Shown piece by piece: positions 43,875-46,861 of a stretch of DNA of 46,861 nucleotides. A program made the translations under genes and the position numbers. The DNA is from Saksenaea vasiformis B4078 (lineage: Eukaryota > Mucoromycota > Mucoromycetes > Mucorales > Saksenaeaceae). The stretch lies in NCBI GenBank assembly GCA_000697055.1, contig JNDT01001847.1:1-46861 (forward strand), given 5' to 3'. The notes beneath the pieces are model-generated. The model was not told where the DNA came from. It searched no databases and saw nothing but the letters and a program-made list of their open reading frames with translations. Numbering within the stretch: position 1 is the first letter of the stretch; the number at the start of each line of letters is the position of its first letter.

Positions 43875-45596
43875 ATGAAAGAGTTACCACTAGAGATCAT
43901 ACTGGATATTGTTCGTCTGTTACCCAGGGACACCCAGTGCTCGTGTCTCCTCGTTTGCCGGCGATGGCGACGCGCGCTCCCGGAAACTCTATATGAAACT
44001 GTATGTCTAGACACAGCGCGACAGCTGCAACTCTTCTTCGAAACGTTGGATCACGCGCAGGAGGTTGAGCCTCTTGGTCATTTTGTCCGCCACTTATACT
44101 TGAGCTACAGACTGGTTATGTCTTCTGAGAATATGAGAGCCCTCCCAAAACTTTGCCCTTCTCTTGTTACTTTTAGCTATGCCAAGTTCTGGGAATCACC
44201 ATTGAAATCGGTAATAGCGACGGCGTACAAGAAGCTCAGAGGATTACCGACACTTAGTATACATGAGCCGATGGATCTGTCTCCCTATGCTGGATGTGTC
44301 ACTGTATTTAGTTTGCATGTCACAACTCCTGACTGGGTCGATTTAGTCCTACAGCTGCCTGGTCTTAAAGAACTAAACATTTGTGGCCGTTACACTGTAC
44401 ATGCGACGGAACTTGAACGACTCCACATGGGGATACCAGGTTTGCAAGTCCTTTGGCTTCGGGACACAGATCTTTGCGGACCAATCCCAGAAAACTTTAC
44501 ACCATGTCGTTTGTTACGCACGTTACACCTAAGAAGGATCAGCTGCCGTTATTGCTATCCATATATTACACAAAAGTATCCAAATATCAAAGCGTTCTGG
44601 TTCTCCTCACGTTGGTAACTAGATTATGCCGAACTTGGTATGCAATTGCCAGTGCTTGCAAGGTCGTGACCATCTTTGGAAGTCATGGGCTGCTTTGGTG
44701 GAGACGATGATTTCTGCACCATCAATGAATACAGACATCCAAAAGTTATGAGAGCGGGTTGGGATGGTGGTGTACGACTCAAGGTCCGGGAAGTTCTCAT
44801 CGAGGAAATCCACTTTTACACTCCCTTGATAAACAATTTCCGGTATACGCTCCGCGCTATCCATGCCGAGACTGTCGATGCAGCATTCGTGGAAGCGTTA
44901 TCGATTTGTCCATCCTTAACCAAATTCAGTATTTCGAGGCTTGATGACTCTATCACCTTTCACGATATCCTATGGCATCTGAAGTCTTTGGAAACGTTAC
45001 ATATCGTCTTGCTTGATGATAGTGTCACATGGGGCGACACGGTACTGGAAGAACCACATCGTCTAAAGGAGTTATTCGTTGGCTATAACTACGATGGTAG
45101 CGAAGAAGTACCTCATGACAAAGTATACCCATAGATTACAAGGAATTGTCCAAACCTCTCCAGTTTTAGCTGCGAGTGCGTGGGCGACGACATAGTTCAG
45201 CTACACTCATTTGATCTCAGCAATGCTTGCCTCGATGAATTGGAAATACAAATTTCAGGCTATGGTTGCACTGTATTTAAACTGACACAGACAGACAAGC
45301 CCGAGCGGATCTTTCAACGGAGAAGGAAATACCATGGATCGGCGTATGAAGGCAAGCCCGAAGGTTGGACAAGATGGTACATCATAGGAGACTATGGTGA
45401 CCTTTACAGGTGGAAATCCAGTCAAATTTGTCGGCTGAATGAAATACTGAGCGAGGGTATACTTGAGCGAACAATAATTAATCTTCCCGAGGAGTTTGAC
45501 CCGGATGGTTGGATACCTCCAAACAGCATGCACATCGTATCTATCATGTGTCGATCGGCCAAAGAGATACGCTTCCATAGTAAGCGTATACAGTGA
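43875..45596 (+). pseudogene. F-box/leucine-rich repeat protein, interrupted by three in-frame stops
   Basis: One reading frame stays coding-like from ATG 43875 to 45596 (about 573 codons). It begins with an F-box, LPLEIILDIVRLLPRDTQCS then CLLVCRRWRRALPETLYETV, followed by irregular LRRs (LPGLKELNICGRY, LLRTLHLRRIS, CPSLTKFSISRLDDS, ITRNCPNLSSFSCE). It is cut by TAA at 44616, TGA at 44667 and TAG at 45132, while protein-like sequence goes on in the same frame after each. I tried GT-AG introns around the stops and none restored the phase. F-box proteins present substrates to SCF ubiquitin ligases, and LRR families of this kind are large in Mucoromycota. A recent loss by point mutation is the simplest reading; recoding or a missed intron is less likely. 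Confidence 0.7.
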
Positions 45597-46179
45597 CCTT
45601 TTAGCATATATGGTATATACAATACCGTCTGCTCTTCGACGTAGAGTACGTTCGTTGTTAACAGGTCTAATACTCTGCCTGTAATCAAACAATGCACATT
45701 CAAATGATGTCATCGTAAGGCGACGCTCTATCTTATATGTTCTTTGCATTAGGCAACTGGCCATTCTTCTGTGCTTGTGAAGGTCGTTTTACGAAGTCAG
45801 GGATCCCCCCCGTTTCTGCTGGATATTTGTAAATGTCGACTGACATACACACTAAAAGCTCCATGTAATACAGTAAGCGCGCGTTATAATTGTTCTTTCA
45901 GGAAGGAGAAAAGTTGATTTCTCAATCCTCATTGGCTCGCTATAGCACATGATTTCTGCTTTCTTGTACTTTCAGTTGTTAACGTATTTCCATTTATAGT
46001 GAGCATCTCCATATTGGGACACCATATTGTACCCTCAAAAGATTCTATCCGTCTGCTGTCCCCAATATCTTTGCAAACGCTGCGGAGTTTTTCGTGCCAG
46101 TTGGACCTTATCGTATTTGTGATCTCTCTTTTTTTGTTAGTAAGTTTCTATAAAACAAGATATCAAAGACTGAGACATA
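45597..46179. other. Region between F-box pseudogene and transposon
   Basis: No gene is recognised. A frame from about 45999 (SISILGHHIVPSKDSIR) follows a good acceptor-like tract and could be a remnant exon, but it has no family resemblance. Confidence 0.4.
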
Positions 46180-46861
46180 TACACTCCACGGCAATAAGTC
46201 TGTGCCCACTTGTACAGACTCCGAAACTCTGTTTGCCATCTATATATTTCCAATTCACTTCTACTTTCTGATATCACGTCCCAGACAGCTATAATAGCAG
46301 AAACAGGCAGCATTAATTCTTTAAAACGTTCATACAATTTTTCCAGGGAGAGCTAATAACGGGTGTTCCCGCCATGTGCTTTAATTACTTCCTGACATCT
46401 TCTATGCATTGACGCAACTAAATTCTGACAGACACTCTGTGGTATTGCTCGCCATTTCTCCAACAAGGCCACATCCAGTTGCTCAGGATTGTTGATCATG
46501 TGTCTTCTCTTTGCCAAACGGCGCTCAAGTTCATCCCACAGATGCTCAATTGGGTTTACGTCGGGACTTCGTGCTGGCCAGTATGGCATTACAGAGATAC
46601 ACTGATCCTTTTTCCATTGCTTTGCATCTTTTCCCGTATGGCAAGAAGCTCCATCCTCTTGGAAGATATAATCATGTAAGTTATTTTCCTCGAGGTAAGG
46701 AAGCAACTCCTTGCCCAAAACGTTGGTGTAGACGGCTTGATTCATTGTGCCTGGCACTCGTGTAGCAGGCCCAACTCCTCTAGCACTAAAACAACCCCAT
46801 AACATCACTGAACGCCCATACTTCACCGTTCCCTTAATATTCTGAGGATGCAGGGACTCTC
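46180..46861 (-). mobile_element. Tc1/mariner-like transposon, truncated by window end
   Basis: The transposase lies at 46353-46861 and continues beyond the window. About 140 nt past its stop codon a stretch near 46180-46215 (ACACTCCACGGCAATAAGTC then TGTGCCCACTTGT) next to TA could be the terminal inverted repeat. The other end is outside the window, so the repeat cannot be confirmed and the left limit is an estimate. Confidence 0.6.
46353..46861 (-). CDS. Tc1-like transposase, C-terminal part (5' end outside window)
   Basis: An open frame from the window edge reads ESLHPQNIKGTVKYGRSVML, then WGCFSARGVGP, the second catalytic Asp in FQEDGASCHTGKDAKQW, and the third residue Glu in WPARSPDVNPIEHLWDELE. 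It ends VIKAHGGNTRY and stop. This is the DDE/D catalytic core of Tc1-type cut-and-paste transposases, which target TA. The gap between the second Asp and the Glu is 35 residues by my count, one more than classical Tc1 (34). No stop or frameshift is seen in the visible part, so the copy may be recent or active. The DNA-binding half and the first Asp are not in the window. Confidence 0.9.
   Translation of the reverse strand, partial: ESLHPQNIKGTVKYGRSVMLWGCFSARGVGPATRVPGTMNQAVYTNVLGKELLPYLEENNLHDYIFQEDGASCHTGKDAKQWKKDQCISVMPYWPARSPDVNPIEHLWDELERRLAKRRHMINNPEQLDVALLEKWRAIPQSVCQNLVASMHRRCQEVIKAHGGNTRY

Noticed and set aside
44573..44731. Intron that would remove the first two stops of the F-box gene
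   Set aside because: Every GT-AG combination that I tested either broke the phase, created a new stop, or removed conserved repeat sequence.

Overview
The window looks like nuclear DNA of an early-diverging filamentous fungus, most likely Mucoromycota (Mucorales-like). The reasons are many short GT-AG introns (about 45-90 nt), a white-collar-2 type PAS-GATA protein, a degenerate Sel1-repeat gene, THI4, a Csm1/Pcs1 monopolin subunit, SAM methyltransferase and Gln-rich regulators, and abundant simple repeats. The assignment is inferred from gene content; no species can be named. I rebuilt gene models by hand by checking splice signals and reading phase, so exon limits are predictions.

Layout. 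1-5 kb: gene-poor, with a decayed Sel1-repeat gene on the minus strand. 5-8 kb: USB1 U6 snRNA phosphodiesterase (+) and a small Dabb-domain protein (-). 9.5-17.4 kb: a SAP-domain low-complexity protein, thioredoxin, an apparently N-myristoylated methyltransferase and a DHHC palmitoyltransferase, all +. 17.4-20.6 kb (-): mitochondrial 3-hydroxyisobutyryl-CoA hydrolase and an unknown one-helix membrane protein. 20.9-27.8 kb (+): BRAP2/Etp1-like RING/UBP-finger protein, Csm1/Pcs1-like protein, and a large poly-Ala/Gly/Gln/His putative zinc-binding regulator. 28.5-29.1 kb (-): an acidic unknown. 30.6-33.1 kb (+): WC-2-like GATA factor and a Pcl1/2-type cyclin. 33.3-35.8 kb (-): type III glutamine synthetase. 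36.1-37.2 kb (+): thiazole synthase THI4. 37.6-42.7 kb: Nup159-like nucleoporin (+), ASF1 (-), ribosomal protein uL24/L26 (+). 42.7-46.9 kb: gene-poor end with an F-box pseudogene and a Tc1-like transposase that runs off the window.

The most interesting element is a TPP riboswitch aptamer about 110 nt downstream of the THI4 stop codon, that is, in the 3' UTR and not in the 5' leader. A GTATGT 5' splice site lies 42 nt upstream of it, its six bases GGTATG are perfectly complementary to CATACC inside the aptamer, and a poly(A) signal AATAAA lies downstream. This is the same logic as the plant THIC 3'-UTR riboswitch, and suggests TPP feedback on THI4 by alternative 3'-UTR splicing and polyadenylation. 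Other oddities are a 12-nt micro-exon carrying the DHHC catalytic motif, a 15-nt micro-exon in ASF1, a GC-AG intron in the nucleoporin, an apparently broken 5' splice site in the CoA hydrolase gene, a stop-codon-only last exon in RPL26, and type III glutamine synthetase in a fungus.
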